A stretch of 44,617 nucleotides of DNA from Actinomycetes bacterium (GCA_021807265.1 JAKAPH010000002.1:1-44617), one strand, 5' to 3'; numbered from the stretch's first letter, positions 31,332-42,098 are shown. Made by a program: numbers and translations. Notes: generated by a model from the letters alone, not told the origin.

Positions 31332-32247
31332 GAAACCAGGTTTGGGCAAGGGCCTGGGCGCGCTCATCCCCGATGCACCCGATGTAGAGGTTGAGCAAAC
31401 GGAGGTTGAAGTTGGTGGGCCGCTTCGGCGCATCTCAGTTGACTCGATCCGACCCAACCAATTTCAGCCCCGGAAGGCCTTCAACGACGACAGCCTGCAA
31501 GCGCTGGCGTCGTCGGTGCGCGAACTCGGCGTCCTGCAGCCGCTCATCGTTCGACCGGTTGACGGTGAGCCCGACACCTTCGAACTCATAGCGGGGGAGC
31601 GTCGCTGGCGAGCGGCGGCACTGGCTGGTCTCGAAACCGTGCCCGTGCTCGTACAAGACGACGTCAACGACCGGCTCTCGCTCGAGCAGGCAGTGGTGGA
31701 GAACCTGCACCGCGTTGACCTCCACCCGCTCGAAGAAGCGGCGGCCTACCAGCAGCTGATCGACGAGTTCGACCTGACCCACGAGCAAGTGGCCCAGCGC
31801 GTCGGGAAGAGTCGGGCAAATGTTACGAATACGTTACGACTCCTGCAGCTCGGCGAAGCGGCGCAGGCGGCGCTCGTCAACGGCGACCTGACCGCGGGAC
31901 ACGCACGGTCCCTGCTGGCCATCACCGATCCGAATGCGCAAGCCCTGATGGTTGCCCGTGTGGTGAAGAACGAGCTGTCTGTGCGGGCGACCGAGGAAGC
32001 GGTCAAGATCTTCCTCGAGCCCAAGGTCGTACCCGTCGACGAGCCGACACCGCGCGAGGTCTCCGGCGCGCCGCGACTCCGTCCGGTACCCGACGCCAGC
32101 GTCGCGGAACTCGAACATCTGCTCGAGGACTACCTCAATACCCGGGTGCACGTTGACTTGAAGGGTCGAAACGGTCGAATCATTATAGATTTTGCTGATC
32201 TTGATGACCTGGAACGTTTGTATATCGTTATCTCACAGGCGAAGTAA
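31324..32247 (+). CDS. parB: Chromosome partitioning protein ParB (Spo0J)
   Basis: LIAGERRWRAAALAGLETVPVLV (GERRxR motif); HTH QVAQRVGKSRANVTNTLRLLQL. Confidence 0.96.
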   Translation: MARKPGLGKGLGALIPDAPDVEVEQTEVEVGGPLRRISVDSIRPNQFQPRKAFNDDSLQALASSVRELGVLQPLIVRPVDGEPDTFELIAGERRWRAAALAGLETVPVLVQDDVNDRLSLEQAVVENLHRVDLHPLEEAAAYQQLIDEFDLTHEQVAQRVGKSRANVTNTLRLLQLGEAAQAALVNGDLTAGHARSLLAITDPNAQALMVARVVKNELSVRATEEAVKIFLEPKVVPVDEPTPREVSGAPRLRPVPDASVAELEHLLEDYLNTRVHVDLKGRNGRIIIDFADLDDLERLYIVISQAK

Positions 32248-32248
32248 C

Positions 32249-32284
32249 CTTCAACATTAAACCTAACGTTTTCGTTGAAGTTTT
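32249..32284 (+). terminator. Weak candidate terminator after parB
   Basis: CTTCAAC...GTTGAAG 7-bp inverted repeat with an 18-nt loop followed by TTTT; located between convergent genes. Confidence 0.3.
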
Positions 32285-32383
32285 CCCCAACTTGTGGATG
32301 AAGTTGTGGTTTACTCTGATTCAACCTCAGAAAATGCCTAATTTACCTAGTCCCGGCGGACATTAAGACCACAGCGCGAACGG

Positions 32384-33319
32384 CTAGTTGTGGAGAACTT
32401 TTCTTACGAGCCCGTTCATAATGGTTGCGATCTCGTCGACCTGGTCATCGTAGGCACCGTGCTCAACGTGGAGCGTCATCATCTTGGTTTCGCGAAGCAC
32501 GGGCAGTGCCATGCCGGTCACCTCGACGCGCGGCAGCAGGTCCGTGCTCGCGAGGGCCGAGGCCAGTGCGCTGGCGAGTTGTTCGCCCCGTCGGGAGTGG
32601 GACCGATAGCTGGCCCAGTAGTGGATGTGGATGCCCTGGATCTCGCCGTTGAACTGGAACGATAGAACGACCGCCGCAGCCGCGCCGTTGGCCGTCGCGG
32701 CGATCTCCTCGGGGTTCGAACTCTCGAGCCTGATCAGGTTCCCCGACGTCCAGCCGCGAGCCACGGCGTCGGCGAGGGACGTCGTACCCGCGACGAGCAC
32801 CAGGTCAGAGGGCAGTTCATTAAAGCCCGCTCGATCGCGAGCCTCGGTCACCAGGTTGTGATCGGCCATGATCGACGTCATGCGCCACAGCTCGAGCAGG
32901 GTGGAGCGCGTCAGCACGCCCGACGGCTCGAGGGCGCGGTTGCGCTGAAAGTCGGTCACCGCACCGTCGAGCAGGGTTCCGAAGATTCCGTCGATGCGCC
33001 CCGGATCGAAGCCGAGCTGGGCGAGGCGGATCTGCAGTTCGGCGACGTCGTCGCCACGTAGGTGCGGGCGCGTCAGGTAGAGCAGTCGATCGCCGAGGTG
33101 CCAGCCGGCTTCCACGAGGCGCGACCACGTGGTCGCGTCGACCTCACCGGTGATGGGCAGACCCCGAGCGCGCTGAAAGGCCTCGACCATCGCCTCGGTG
33201 CCCTCACCGAAGACGGCGTCGCCGTCCGCGGGCGCGCCGTAGCCCAGTCGCTGGAGTCGCTCGTGCAACTCATGGACCGACTGGCCCGTGCTGCCGCGTT
33301 GAAGTAAGCCCGTGATCAG
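32384..33319 (-). CDS. CwlM-like protein: two peptidoglycan-binding domains and a degenerate N-acetylmuramoyl-L-alanine amidase domain (start uncertain)
   Basis: LQRGSTGQSVHELHERLQRLGYG and LRGDDVAELQIRLAQLGFDPGRIDGIFG PG-binding repeats; LPVLRETKMMTLHVEHG C-terminal amidase-like end; synteny parB-cwlM-trxA. CTG at 33319 is the nearest plausible start; no ATG/GTG/TTG is in frame between trxA stop and 33268. Confidence 0.7.
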   Translation of the reverse strand: MITGLLQRGSTGQSVHELHERLQRLGYGAPADGDAVFGEGTEAMVEAFQRARGLPITGEVDATTWSRLVEAGWHLGDRLLYLTRPHLRGDDVAELQIRLAQLGFDPGRIDGIFGTLLDGAVTDFQRNRALEPSGVLTRSTLLELWRMTSIMADHNLVTEARDRAGFNELPSDLVLVAGTTSLADAVARGWTSGNLIRLESSNPEEIAATANGAAAAVVLSFQFNGEIQGIHIHYWASYRSHSRRGEQLASALASALASTDLLPRVEVTGMALPVLRETKMMTLHVEHGAYDDQVDEIATIMNGLVRKVLHN

Positions 33320-33324
33320 GGTAG

Positions 33325-33651
33325 TTAGAGGGACGCGGTGATCTCGTGCAACAGGGCGCCCTTCGGCTTGGCCCCAACGATTCGCGCAACGACCTGGCCG
33401 TCCTTGAAGAGCAGCAGGGTCGGGATACTCATGACGGAGAACTTCGTTGCGGTGGCGACGTTGACGTCGACGTCGAGCTTGCCGATCGTGAACTTGTCCG
33501 TCTGTTCGGTCGAGAACTCCTCGAGGATCGGGGCAATCATGCGGCACGGACCACACCATTCCGCCCAGAAGTCAACGAGGATTGGCTTCTCCGCCGAACC
33601 GATCACTTCGTCGAAGGTGGCGTCAGTGAGAATGGTGATCGGGCTTGTCAT
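33325..33651 (-). CDS. trxA: Thioredoxin
   Basis: [21 protein letters not shown]. Confidence 0.95.
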   Translation of the reverse strand: MTSPITILTDATFDEVIGSAEKPILVDFWAEWCGPCRMIAPILEEFSTEQTDKFTIGKLDVDVNVATATKFSVMSIPTLLLFKDGQVVARIVGAKPKGALLHEITASL

Positions 33652-33757
33652 TGCTACCTCCCAGTGACACCCGGTGGCGTCGTGGCGACCACCTTACCTG
33701 GTGGCCATAAATTCACGGTCAGCGAACGGGTGTCCCCGGGTGCGCCGTGACCCGCGA

Positions 33758-34711
33758 TCAGCCGTCGAGCGCCTCGAGCCACCGCTCGGCGTCGATGGCG
33801 GCGATGCACCCCGACCCGGCCGACGTGATCGCCTGGCGGTACTCGTCGTCTTGGACGTCGCCGGCGGCGAACAGGCCGTCGATGTTGGTGTACGAGCCCA
33901 CGCCGGTTCGCACGTAGCCGTTCTCGTGCAGTTCGACCTGGCCCTGGACGAGTTGGGTGTTGGGCACGTGGCCGATCGCGACGAACACGCCGGTCACGTC
34001 GATCGTGCGCTCCTCGCCGGTCAGCGTGTCGGCGACGCGAAGCCCGGCGACCTTATCGTCGCCGAGGACCTCGAGGACCTTCGTGTTCCACGCGAAGCGG
34101 ATCTTCTCATTGGCGAAGGCACGTTCTTGCATGATCTTGGACGCGCGCAACGAGTCGCGACGGTGGATGATCGTCACGCTGGAGGCGAAGCGGGTGAGGA
34201 AGGTCGCCTCCTCGATCGCGGAGTCGCCGCCACCGATGACGGCGATGTCGTGACCGCGGAAGAAGAACCCGTCACAGGTGGCGCACGTGGACACACCGTG
34301 GCTGAGAAGTCGCGCTTCACCAGGAACTTCGAGCATCAACGACTGCGCGCCCGTCGCCAGGATCACCGTGTCGGCGGTGATGCTCGGCTCGTCGTCGCCC
34401 GACAGCCACGCCCGGAACGGTCGACCGCCGACGTCGAGGCGCTGCACCTTGTTCACGCGAAGATCCGCCCCGAACCGTTCGGCCTGGGCGCGCATGTTGG
34501 CCATGAGCTCCGGGCCCGTGATGCCTTCGGGAAAGCCGGGGAAGTTCTCGATGTCGGTGGTGAGCATCAGCTGGCCGCCGGGCTGGTCCGAGGTCGAGGA
34601 AGGCTCGCCCTCGATGACGATGGGCTGGAGCTGGGCGCGAGCCGTGTAGATGGCCGCGGTCAGTCCCGCGGGGCCCGATCCGATGATGAGGACGCGGGTG
34701 TGTTCAGTCAT
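33758..34711 (-). CDS. trxB: Thioredoxin-disulfide reductase
   Basis: [41 protein letters not shown]. Confidence 0.95.
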   Translation of the reverse strand: MTEHTRVLIIGSGPAGLTAAIYTARAQLQPIVIEGEPSSTSDQPGGQLMLTTDIENFPGFPEGITGPELMANMRAQAERFGADLRVNKVQRLDVGGRPFRAWLSGDDEPSITADTVILATGAQSLMLEVPGEARLLSHGVSTCATCDGFFFRGHDIAVIGGGDSAIEEATFLTRFASSVTIIHRRDSLRASKIMQERAFANEKIRFAWNTKVLEVLGDDKVAGLRVADTLTGEERTIDVTGVFVAIGHVPNTQLVQGQVELHENGYVRTGVGSYTNIDGLFAAGDVQDDEYRQAITSAGSGCIAAIDAERWLEALDG

Positions 34712-35039
34712 GGAGATTCTTTCGTTGGGGCAGCGGCCGGCGGCGGCGCCAGATGATCAGGCCGGCCACGAGGGAGAGCACACCCACCAGGGCGTAACTC
34801 AGCCACACGTGGTTGGCGAAGAAGTACACGTTGAAGAGTCGGATGACCCCGATGATCAGCACGCTCACGAGGACCAGGCCGACGAGGAACAGCACGAAGA
34901 TGAAGGCCAGGGTGCGCCCGGCCAACAGGATCGGCCGCAAGACCTTGTCGTGGACGACGTCGAGCGCGTGGTCAAGGATTCCGAGCGCCCGGTCGACGAC
35001 ATCGGGCTCGCGGTCTGGGGTGGGGCTCGACTCGCTCAC
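34704..35039 (-). CDS. Small two-TM membrane protein
   Basis: Two hydrophobic helices; overlaps the trxB start by 8 bp. Confidence 0.6.
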   Translation of the reverse strand: MSESSPTPDREPDVVDRALGILDHALDVVHDKVLRPILLAGRTLAFIFVLFLVGLVLVSVLIIGVIRLFNVYFFANHVWLSYALVGVLSLVAGLIIWRRRRPLPQRKNLHD

Positions 35040-35065
35040 ACTACGAACATAGCGGTGAAAACCGC

Positions 35066-35905
35066 TCAGGCCTTAATCCAACAGGCGGCGATGATCCGTG
35101 GTCCGCCGTGGGTTCCCACGACCGAGCCCACGTCGGCCACGACGAGGGCGTGCTCGGTCGCCACGTCCGCGACCATGGCCACCAAGTCGTTGACGTCACT
35201 GGCGTCGCCGTGCACGATCGCGAGCCGCTCGAAAGGGGCGTTGGTGCGAACCACGGCCGCGACGGCCGCGAGCGACTTGGCCCGGGTGCGCTGGCGGCCG
35301 GCCTCGGCGACGACTCCGTCCTTGAGCGCGAGCAGCGGCTTGATCGAGAGGACCTGGCCGAGCAAGGCGCGCGCGCCGCCGACGCGACCGCCCTTGACCA
35401 GGTGCTCGAGGGTGTCCAGGGTGCCGCAGATGCCGACGCGGTCGAGCAGTGCCCGCGCGCGCGACTCGAGGGCGTCGAGGTCGGCGCCAGTGCCGGCGAG
35501 TTCGGCGAGGTCGATCGCCATGAGTCCGACGGCCATCGACACGGCCTTGGTGTCCACGACCCGCACAGGGATCCGGTCGGCCACGGACTCGGCGGCGAGC
35601 GTCGCGGACTGGTGCGTCGCCGAGAGTGCCGCCGAGATGGCCAGCACGATAACGCCGTCGTAGCCGTTTGCCAGCGCCGCTTCGTAGGCGCTCTGGAACG
35701 AGCCGGGGGAGGGGGCGGCCGTCTCGGGCAGGACCTTGGACTCCTTGCACTTGGCCCAGAACTGCGACGGCGACAGGTTGACGCGATCGGTGTACTCGTC
35801 ATCGCCGAAGCGGATGGTCAGCGGCACGACGTCGATGCCGAGTCGTTGCGCGACGTCGTCGGGGAGGTCACAGCCGCTATCAGTGATCACTCGGACTCGA
35901 GCCAT
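35066..35905 (-). CDS. DegV family fatty-acid-binding protein
   Basis: VRVITDSGCDLPDDVAQRLGIDVVPLTIRFGDDEYTD; SPGSFQSAYEAAL. Confidence 0.88.
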   Translation of the reverse strand: MARVRVITDSGCDLPDDVAQRLGIDVVPLTIRFGDDEYTDRVNLSPSQFWAKCKESKVLPETAAPSPGSFQSAYEAALANGYDGVIVLAISAALSATHQSATLAAESVADRIPVRVVDTKAVSMAVGLMAIDLAELAGTGADLDALESRARALLDRVGICGTLDTLEHLVKGGRVGGARALLGQVLSIKPLLALKDGVVAEAGRQRTRAKSLAAVAAVVRTNAPFERLAIVHGDASDVNDLVAMVADVATEHALVVADVGSVVGTHGGPRIIAACWIKA

Positions 35906-35932
35906 TCGTCCCCCTCAGCGTCTCGCCGACTG

Positions 35933-37522
35933 TCAGCCTTGCACGTTCGACGGCCGTCGGCCAGCGCGGCGCTGGCCGAGGGCGACCACCACGACGTAGG
36001 CGACGACGCCGATGATGAAGGCACCGGCGAACCGGATGATCAGGCCAAGTCCCACACTGGCGCTCGAGGCGGAGTACGCCGCGGCCATCGCGACCGCGGC
36101 CACGAGCGACGCCACGGTGCTGCGCCGGACGTGGACCGACCAGATGGTCGAGGTGATCGAGACCCGGTGGCGCGAGAGGGTGGCCAGGGCCGCGACGGCC
36201 GCGACCGTGTAGGAGATCGAGACGCTCGAGGTCAGCGCGGCGATCGAGTGGCGCCCGAAGGCGAGCGCGAGCGCGATGTTGAGGCCGTTCTGGAACAGGT
36301 AGAGCACGAAGACGTGCCGGGCCCGCTGCATCGCCTGGAGGCCGCGGATGCAGAGCATGTAGATGGTGAAGCCCGGCATGCCCGCGGCGAGGACCGCGAG
36401 CACGGTGCCCGCAGCGAGGGTGTGGGTCGCGTTGACGTGGTTGAGCACGGCGACGAGGGGCTGGCTGAGGATGATGAACCCGACGGTGCAGGGCACGATG
36501 ATCACCAGCGACTGGCGAAGGCCGAAGCGGAGTCGCTCGCTGAACCCGCCGTAGTCCTCGTCGGTGGCCATGCGCGAGAGCTGCGGCGCGAGCGAGCTCA
36601 GCACCGAGACCACGATCACCGCGTAGGGGATGAGGAAGAACGACCAGCCGTAGGTGTAGGCGCTGACGGGACCGTTGCCCCCGACCCCGAAGGCGAGCGC
36701 GAGGATCACGTAGAGCGACGCCTGGTTCGCGACGACCACGAGTAGGGTCCACCCGCCGAGGCGCGCGATGGCGTGCAGGGCGGGATCGTGGCGGTCCAAG
36801 CGCGGGCCGATGCGCCAGAGGTCGCTGCGCGCGAGCGAGGGGAGCAGGAAGAGGAACTGCACCGCGACCCCGAGCGTCGTGCCGAGCCCGAGCCAGAGCA
36901 AGTCGTGCGAGCCGGGCAACTGGGCGAGCACCGGCGTCGGGTCGACGAGGTGGAACCAGATCAGCACGATGATCGCGATGACGTTGTTCGCCACCGGCAC
37001 CCAGGCCGGGGCGCCGAAGCGTTGGCGCACGTTGAGCAGCGCCGTGGCGAGGCCGATGAGCCCGTAGAAGAGTATCTGGGGGACGAACCAGCGCAGCAGC
37101 TCGGTGGCGACCCGGCGCTGGTTGAGCAGCAGCGTCGCCGCGTGGCCCGAGTCGAGCTGGTGCAGCGCGGTGAAACCGTCGATGATCCACGGCGCGCAGA
37201 TCCACGCGATGACGGACCCGATGAGGAGCGTGATCACCGACGCGGTGAGCACCGTGGAGATCGAGTGCCACGCCCGGCGCTCGCCGTCCATCGCCAGCCG
37301 CTCGACGAACACCGGGATATAGGTCGCGATCATGATCCCGCCGAGCACGAGGTCGAAGAGCATGTTCGGGATCGTGTTGGCGAGGTTGAAGGCGTCCGCG
37401 AGCGGGGTGAACCCGAGCACCCAGACGAGGACGAAGACGCGCAGCAGTCCCGTCAATCGAGAGGCGAGTGTGCCGCTCGCCATGGACAGGACGCGCGAGG
37501 AGTGGCTAGACGTCGTGCTCAT
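35933..37522 (-). CDS. murJ: Lipid II flippase MurJ (MviN family)
   Basis: 14-TM-like pattern; MASGTLASRLTGLLRVFVLVWVLG; synteny with trxB/DUF6049; ATG overlaps the upstream stop (ATGA). Confidence 0.88.
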   Translation of the reverse strand: MSTTSSHSSRVLSMASGTLASRLTGLLRVFVLVWVLGFTPLADAFNLANTIPNMLFDLVLGGIMIATYIPVFVERLAMDGERRAWHSISTVLTASVITLLIGSVIAWICAPWIIDGFTALHQLDSGHAATLLLNQRRVATELLRWFVPQILFYGLIGLATALLNVRQRFGAPAWVPVANNVIAIIVLIWFHLVDPTPVLAQLPGSHDLLWLGLGTTLGVAVQFLFLLPSLARSDLWRIGPRLDRHDPALHAIARLGGWTLLVVVANQASLYVILALAFGVGGNGPVSAYTYGWSFFLIPYAVIVVSVLSSLAPQLSRMATDEDYGGFSERLRFGLRQSLVIIVPCTVGFIILSQPLVAVLNHVNATHTLAAGTVLAVLAAGMPGFTIYMLCIRGLQAMQRARHVFVLYLFQNGLNIALALAFGRHSIAALTSSVSISYTVAAVAALATLSRHRVSITSTIWSVHVRRSTVASLVAAVAMAAAYSASSASVGLGLIIRFAGAFIIGVVAYVVVVALGQRRAGRRPSNVQG

Positions 37523-39471
37523 CGGGCGTGGCGACCCCTCGAGCGGCGCCGGTACGTCCGCCACCACCACGCCGCGAGCACCAGCAGTGACGCGAGGGTC
37601 AGCAGGTACCCGACCACCGATGAGCCGGCGATGCGCACCTGGATGGCCGCGTGGGCGAGCAGGACCTGCTCGTTCGGCGTGGTCACGTTCACCTGGAGCG
37701 TGAGGCTGCTGCCGCGCCGACTCACGGCCGGCACGCGAACCGACGTCGTCGGGGCGCCGAGGGTCACCACGACGTTGGAACCCTTGGGGAAGTGCAGCTG
37801 GTTGGTGAGCAGGTGCACGACCGCGGTGATCGTGTACGGCGCGGTGCTGTGCAGCGTGATCGGCAACGCCGTGCCCGGTCCGGCGAGGGTGATGGCGCTC
37901 GGGTCCACGGTGAACTTCGAGAGCTGCGCGTTGAGGTTCGCCGCGGCCACGTTGATGGCGTTCTGGCGCGCCTGAGCGCTACCCGTCGTTTCGGTGCGCG
38001 CCGTCGCGACGCGAAGGGCGAAGGCGACCGCGTGGTCGGTGATGGCCTGGCTGAAGGAGTCGACCTGGATGGCGAGCGCGGTGATCGAGTCGACGTTGCG
38101 CGCGCTCCAGTGCGACGGCGTGACGGCGAGCAGGGTCCGGGTGGCGGGCGAGCCGTCACTGGCGACCAGCGAGGAGGTGAACGAGGGGACGAGGCTGCTC
38201 GCCACGACGAAGGGGTCCGAGGTCAGTCCCGAGGCGACCTGGTTGAAGAACGGGATCGACGTCATCGTCGCGGGGACCGTGATGATCACCGACCGGCTGG
38301 CGGGCGCGTTGGGGGCCTCGAAGTGCAAGAAGGCGAGCGTGGCGAGCATGATCGCCGCCCGGCGACCGGGCTCGATCGCGCCGTCGACGGCGAGCTGGGA
38401 GAGCGGCTGGTCGTCGGCGAGGGCGACCGTCGAACCGGCGTCGGTGAGATGGAACGGGGCACCCCAGTTGAGCGTCGTCGACGGCTCGACGGTAAGACGG
38501 CTTTCGGGCACGACGACGTCGGACACCCCGGCCGTGGCGAGTGCGGCGACGCTCGCCGCGGACGGGTCACCCTGGAGCAGGACCGGCGCGTCAAGGTAGC
38601 GCCCGGTGATGGCCCCGACGAGTTCGCTCGCCAGGTTGAGCTGGGTCTTCACCTCGTCGCCGAGCCCATTCGCCGCGAGCCCGGCGAAGTCGACGTCGCG
38701 CGGCGGGGCGTTGATGATTCGGTGCAACGGGCTCGCGACCGCGTGGTTCAGGGCGTCACGCCACGGCGCGCCACTCGCGCCCGCGTCGTAGGCGCTCGCC
38801 AATGTCTCGTAGTTGGCGCTGACCGTGAGCGGCAGCGTTGGTCGACGGCTGATCGCGGTCAGCACGGCCGCGGTGCGCACGCGTTTGGACCACGTCCCCG
38901 CGCCGAGCGTCGTGATCCAGGTGAGCCGCAGCGGGGTCGCGACCGGCACGGTCTGGACCGCGACGAGGGACCACTCCACGGTGGTCGTGCCGCCCGCGGT
39001 GACGGCGTAGCGAAGCGGGTAGACGCCGTCACAGGTCGCCCCGGCGCAACGCAGGCGCAAGCGGGGGAGCGGACCGCAGTGGCCCCGGCTCGTGAGGGGC
39101 TGGCCCGTGAAGATGACGACCGTGACCGAGCTCGAGCGCGCCGCCGTGCAGTCGGGCTGGAAGGAGCCGGTCGAGGCGGTGGCCCCGCCCGCGACGCCGA
39201 CGCCTGAGACGATGGGTGCGATCTGGGAGCGCATGACGATCCGCGGGTAGAGCGCGAGCGACGCACGTGTCCCCGCGCTCGGGTGGGCGAAGGCCATGGT
39301 GATCTTGATCCTTGCGGTGCCCGATGGCGACATGACCGCCGAGGCGTCCTGGTGCTCGATGGTGAAGACCGGCGTCGTCGCGGCGCCCGAGGCCGAGGGC
39401 CACGTGATCGTCGCGAGGCCGAGGAGTACCACGCTGAGCGCCCGCCACCAGGTCGAAAAACGGTGGAACAT
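37519..39471 (-). CDS. DUF6049-like exported membrane protein
   Basis: N-terminal signal, long extracytoplasmic region, C-terminal TM with Arg-rich tail; immediately upstream of murJ as in the actinobacterial Rv3909-type arrangement. Confidence 0.75.
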   Translation of the reverse strand: MFHRFSTWWRALSVVLLGLATITWPSASGAATTPVFTIEHQDASAVMSPSGTARIKITMAFAHPSAGTRASLALYPRIVMRSQIAPIVSGVGVAGGATASTGSFQPDCTAARSSSVTVVIFTGQPLTSRGHCGPLPRLRLRCAGATCDGVYPLRYAVTAGGTTTVEWSLVAVQTVPVATPLRLTWITTLGAGTWSKRVRTAAVLTAISRRPTLPLTVSANYETLASAYDAGASGAPWRDALNHAVASPLHRIINAPPRDVDFAGLAANGLGDEVKTQLNLASELVGAITGRYLDAPVLLQGDPSAASVAALATAGVSDVVVPESRLTVEPSTTLNWGAPFHLTDAGSTVALADDQPLSQLAVDGAIEPGRRAAIMLATLAFLHFEAPNAPASRSVIITVPATMTSIPFFNQVASGLTSDPFVVASSLVPSFTSSLVASDGSPATRTLLAVTPSHWSARNVDSITALAIQVDSFSQAITDHAVAFALRVATARTETTGSAQARQNAINVAAANLNAQLSKFTVDPSAITLAGPGTALPITLHSTAPYTITAVVHLLTNQLHFPKGSNVVVTLGAPTTSVRVPAVSRRGSSLTLQVNVTTPNEQVLLAHAAIQVRIAGSSVVGYLLTLASLLVLAAWWWRTYRRRSRGRHAR

Positions 39472-39539
39472 GCAGACCCAGGCTACCGTCGCGGTTGACG
39501 GGCCACGGGCCCAACTACCCTTCATGGCGAGTGTTGTCA

Positions 39540-40958
39540 ATGGAGCAAGCCCACGGACGGCTGGTCGAACTAGCCGATTTGGCCCGACCCCTCGCGCGCG
39601 TCTTCGCCGACGAGGGGTTCTCCCTGTACGCCGTCGGCGGCTCGGTGCGCGACGCGCTGCTCGGCGAGCCCCGCCGCGAGGACTTCGAGATCGACTTCAC
39701 CACCAACGCCCGGCCCGACGACGTGGCGCGGCTGATGGCCCGCGTCTGCACGACGCTCTGGGAGCAGGGACGGGCCTTCGGGACCCTCGGGGGCGTCATC
39801 CGCAGCAACGGCGTCAAGGCCGAGGTCACGACGTTCCGCTCCGAGGCCTACGTCGACCACTCGCGCAAGCCGGCCGTCGAGTGGGGCGACTCGCTCGAGG
39901 TCGACCTCAGCCGCCGCGACTTCACCATCAACGCGTTGGCCCTGGACGTGATCGCGCTGGCCGACGAGACGCCCGGCGTCCAGACCCTCTTTGACTACCA
40001 CCACGGCTTCGTCGACCTCTTCGAGCGGCGGCTCCGCACGCCCACCGACCCCGTCCGGCTCTTCCAGGACGATCCCCTGCGCATGCTGCGCGCGGCGCGC
40101 TTCGCGGCGCGTTTCGACCTGTCCATCGACGAGTCGCTCGAGGCGGCCGCGACCGCGATGGCCGAGTCGTTGACCAAGGTCTCGGTGGAGCGGATCCGCG
40201 GCGAGCTCGACCTATTGCTGCTGACGACGCGGCCCTCGATCGGCCTGGACTTCATCGTGCGAACCGGGCTCGCGGACCAGTTCGTCCCCGAGCTGCCGAG
40301 GCTGCAGCTCGAGCAGGACCCGATCCACCAGCACAAGGACGTCCTCAAGCACACCTGGGCCGTGGTGGACAAGACGTCGCCCAACCTCACCCTGCGCCTG
40401 GCCGCGCTCTTCCACGACATCGGCAAGCCCAACACCCGCGCCATCTCCGACGAGGGCGTCACGTTCCGCTTCCACGAGATCGTGGGCGCGAAGCTGACGC
40501 GCAAGCGCATGACGGCCCTGAAGTACCCCCAGGCGATGATCGACGACGTGCGCACGCTCGTCGAGCTGCACCTGCGCTTTCACACCTACAAGATGGGCTG
40601 GAGCGACCGCGCGGTGCGCCGCTACGTGCGCGACGCCGGGCACCTGCTCAACGAACTCAACGAACTCACGCGCTGTGACGCGACGACGCGCAACTTGCGC
40701 AAGGCCGCGACCTTCGCCAAGCGGATGGACGAGCTGGAGATCCGCATCGAGGAGGTCCGCGCCAACGAGGACCTCAGCCGCCTGCGCCCCGCGCTCGACG
40801 GCGTCGCCGTGATGGCACTCCTGCAGATCCCCCCGGGCCCGGTGGTCGGCCGGGCGCTCGACTTCTTGATGGAGATCCGTCTCGACGAGGGCGAGATCGA
40901 CCCCGTCGACGCCGCGCAGCGGCTCAGCGCCTGGTGGGCCGAACAGGGCCAGACGTGA
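39540..40958 (+). CDS. CCA tRNA nucleotidyltransferase / PcnB family with HD domain
   Basis: LYAVGGSVRDALLGEPRREDFEIDFTTNA; RRDFTINALALD; LAALFHDIGKP. Confidence 0.93.
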   Translation: MEQAHGRLVELADLARPLARVFADEGFSLYAVGGSVRDALLGEPRREDFEIDFTTNARPDDVARLMARVCTTLWEQGRAFGTLGGVIRSNGVKAEVTTFRSEAYVDHSRKPAVEWGDSLEVDLSRRDFTINALALDVIALADETPGVQTLFDYHHGFVDLFERRLRTPTDPVRLFQDDPLRMLRAARFAARFDLSIDESLEAAATAMAESLTKVSVERIRGELDLLLLTTRPSIGLDFIVRTGLADQFVPELPRLQLEQDPIHQHKDVLKHTWAVVDKTSPNLTLRLAALFHDIGKPNTRAISDEGVTFRFHEIVGAKLTRKRMTALKYPQAMIDDVRTLVELHLRFHTYKMGWSDRAVRRYVRDAGHLLNELNELTRCDATTRNLRKAATFAKRMDELEIRIEEVRANEDLSRLRPALDGVAVMALLQIPPGPVVGRALDFLMEIRLDEGEIDPVDAAQRLSAWWAEQGQT

Positions 40959-40994
40959 CAAAACCCCGCCGCTCGAGCGAGCGGCGGGGTTTTG
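40959..40994. terminator. Bidirectional intrinsic terminator between convergent genes
   Basis: CAAAACCCCGCCGCTC-GAGC-GAGCGGCGGGGTTTTG: 16-bp perfect stem with A-run and T-run. Confidence 0.95.
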
Positions 40995-41003
40995 CGCAGT
41001 GGC

Positions 41004-42098
41004 TTACGGCCAGACGGGGTTCGCGGCGGCGTCGTTCGCGAACGCCTCGACCATGTTGTGGGCCTCGTCGTCGTGGAACTGCACCGGCGGCGACTTCATG
41101 AAGTACGCCGAGGGGCCGATGACCGGTCCGCCGATGCCGCGGTCGAGCGCGATCTTGGCGCAGCGCACCGCGTCGATGATGACCCCGGCCGAGTTGGGCG
41201 AGTCCCATACCTCGAGCTTGAGCTCGACGTTGAGCGGCACGTCGCCGAAGTTGCGGCCCTCCATGCGGATGTAGGCCCACTTGCGGTCCAGCAGCCACGG
41301 CACGTGGTCGCTCGGGCCGATGTGGATGTTCTCGGCCTCGAGGTGGCTGCTCTCGAGCTGCGAGGTGACCGACTGGGTCTTGGAGATCTTCTTGGACTCG
41401 AGCCGCTCGCGGTCGAGCATGTTCTTGAAGTCCATGTTGCCGCCCACGTTGAGCTGGTAGGTGCGGTCCAGGGTCAGGCCGCGGTCCTCGAAGAGGCGGG
41501 TGAGGATGCGGTGCACGATGGTCGCGCCGACCTGGCTCTTGATGTCGTCGCCGATGATCGGCACGCCAGCGTCGGCGAACTTCTTCGCCCACACGGGGTC
41601 CGAGGCGATGAAGACGGGGATCGCGTTGACGAAGGCGACGCCGGCGTCGATCGCGGCCTGGGCGTAGAAGCGCTGGGCCTCCTCGGAGCCGACCGGGAGG
41701 TAGGAGACCAGCACGTGGGCACCCGAGTCACGCAGGGCCTTGACGACGTCGACGGCCTCGGCCGGGGACTCCTCGATGACCTCGCGGTAGTACTTGTTCA
41801 GTCCGTCCAGTGTCGGGCCGCGCTGCACGGTGACGCCGAGCGACGGCACGGTCGCGAACTTGATCGTGTTGTTCTGCCCGCCGTCGATGGCCTTGCCGAG
41901 GTCGTTGCCGACCTTGGAGGCGTCGACGTCGAAGGCGAGGACGAACTCGAGGTCGCTCACGTGGTAGTCGCCGAGCACGACGTGCATGAGGCCCGGGACG
42001 TCGTCGCCGGCCTTGGCGTCCTTGTAATACGTCACGCCTTGAATGAGTGAGCTCGCGCAGTTTCCAACGCCAGCGATCGCCACTCGAATCTTGTCCAT
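41004..42098 (-). CDS. ino1: Inositol-3-phosphate synthase
   Basis: [68 protein letters not shown] start context. Confidence 0.94.
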   Translation of the reverse strand: MDKIRVAIAGVGNCASSLIQGVTYYKDAKAGDDVPGLMHVVLGDYHVSDLEFVLAFDVDASKVGNDLGKAIDGGQNNTIKFATVPSLGVTVQRGPTLDGLNKYYREVIEESPAEAVDVVKALRDSGAHVLVSYLPVGSEEAQRFYAQAAIDAGVAFVNAIPVFIASDPVWAKKFADAGVPIIGDDIKSQVGATIVHRILTRLFEDRGLTLDRTYQLNVGGNMDFKNMLDRERLESKKISKTQSVTSQLESSHLEAENIHIGPSDHVPWLLDRKWAYIRMEGRNFGDVPLNVELKLEVWDSPNSAGVIIDAVRCAKIALDRGIGGPVIGPSAYFMKSPPVQFHDDEAHNMVEAFANDAAANPVWP

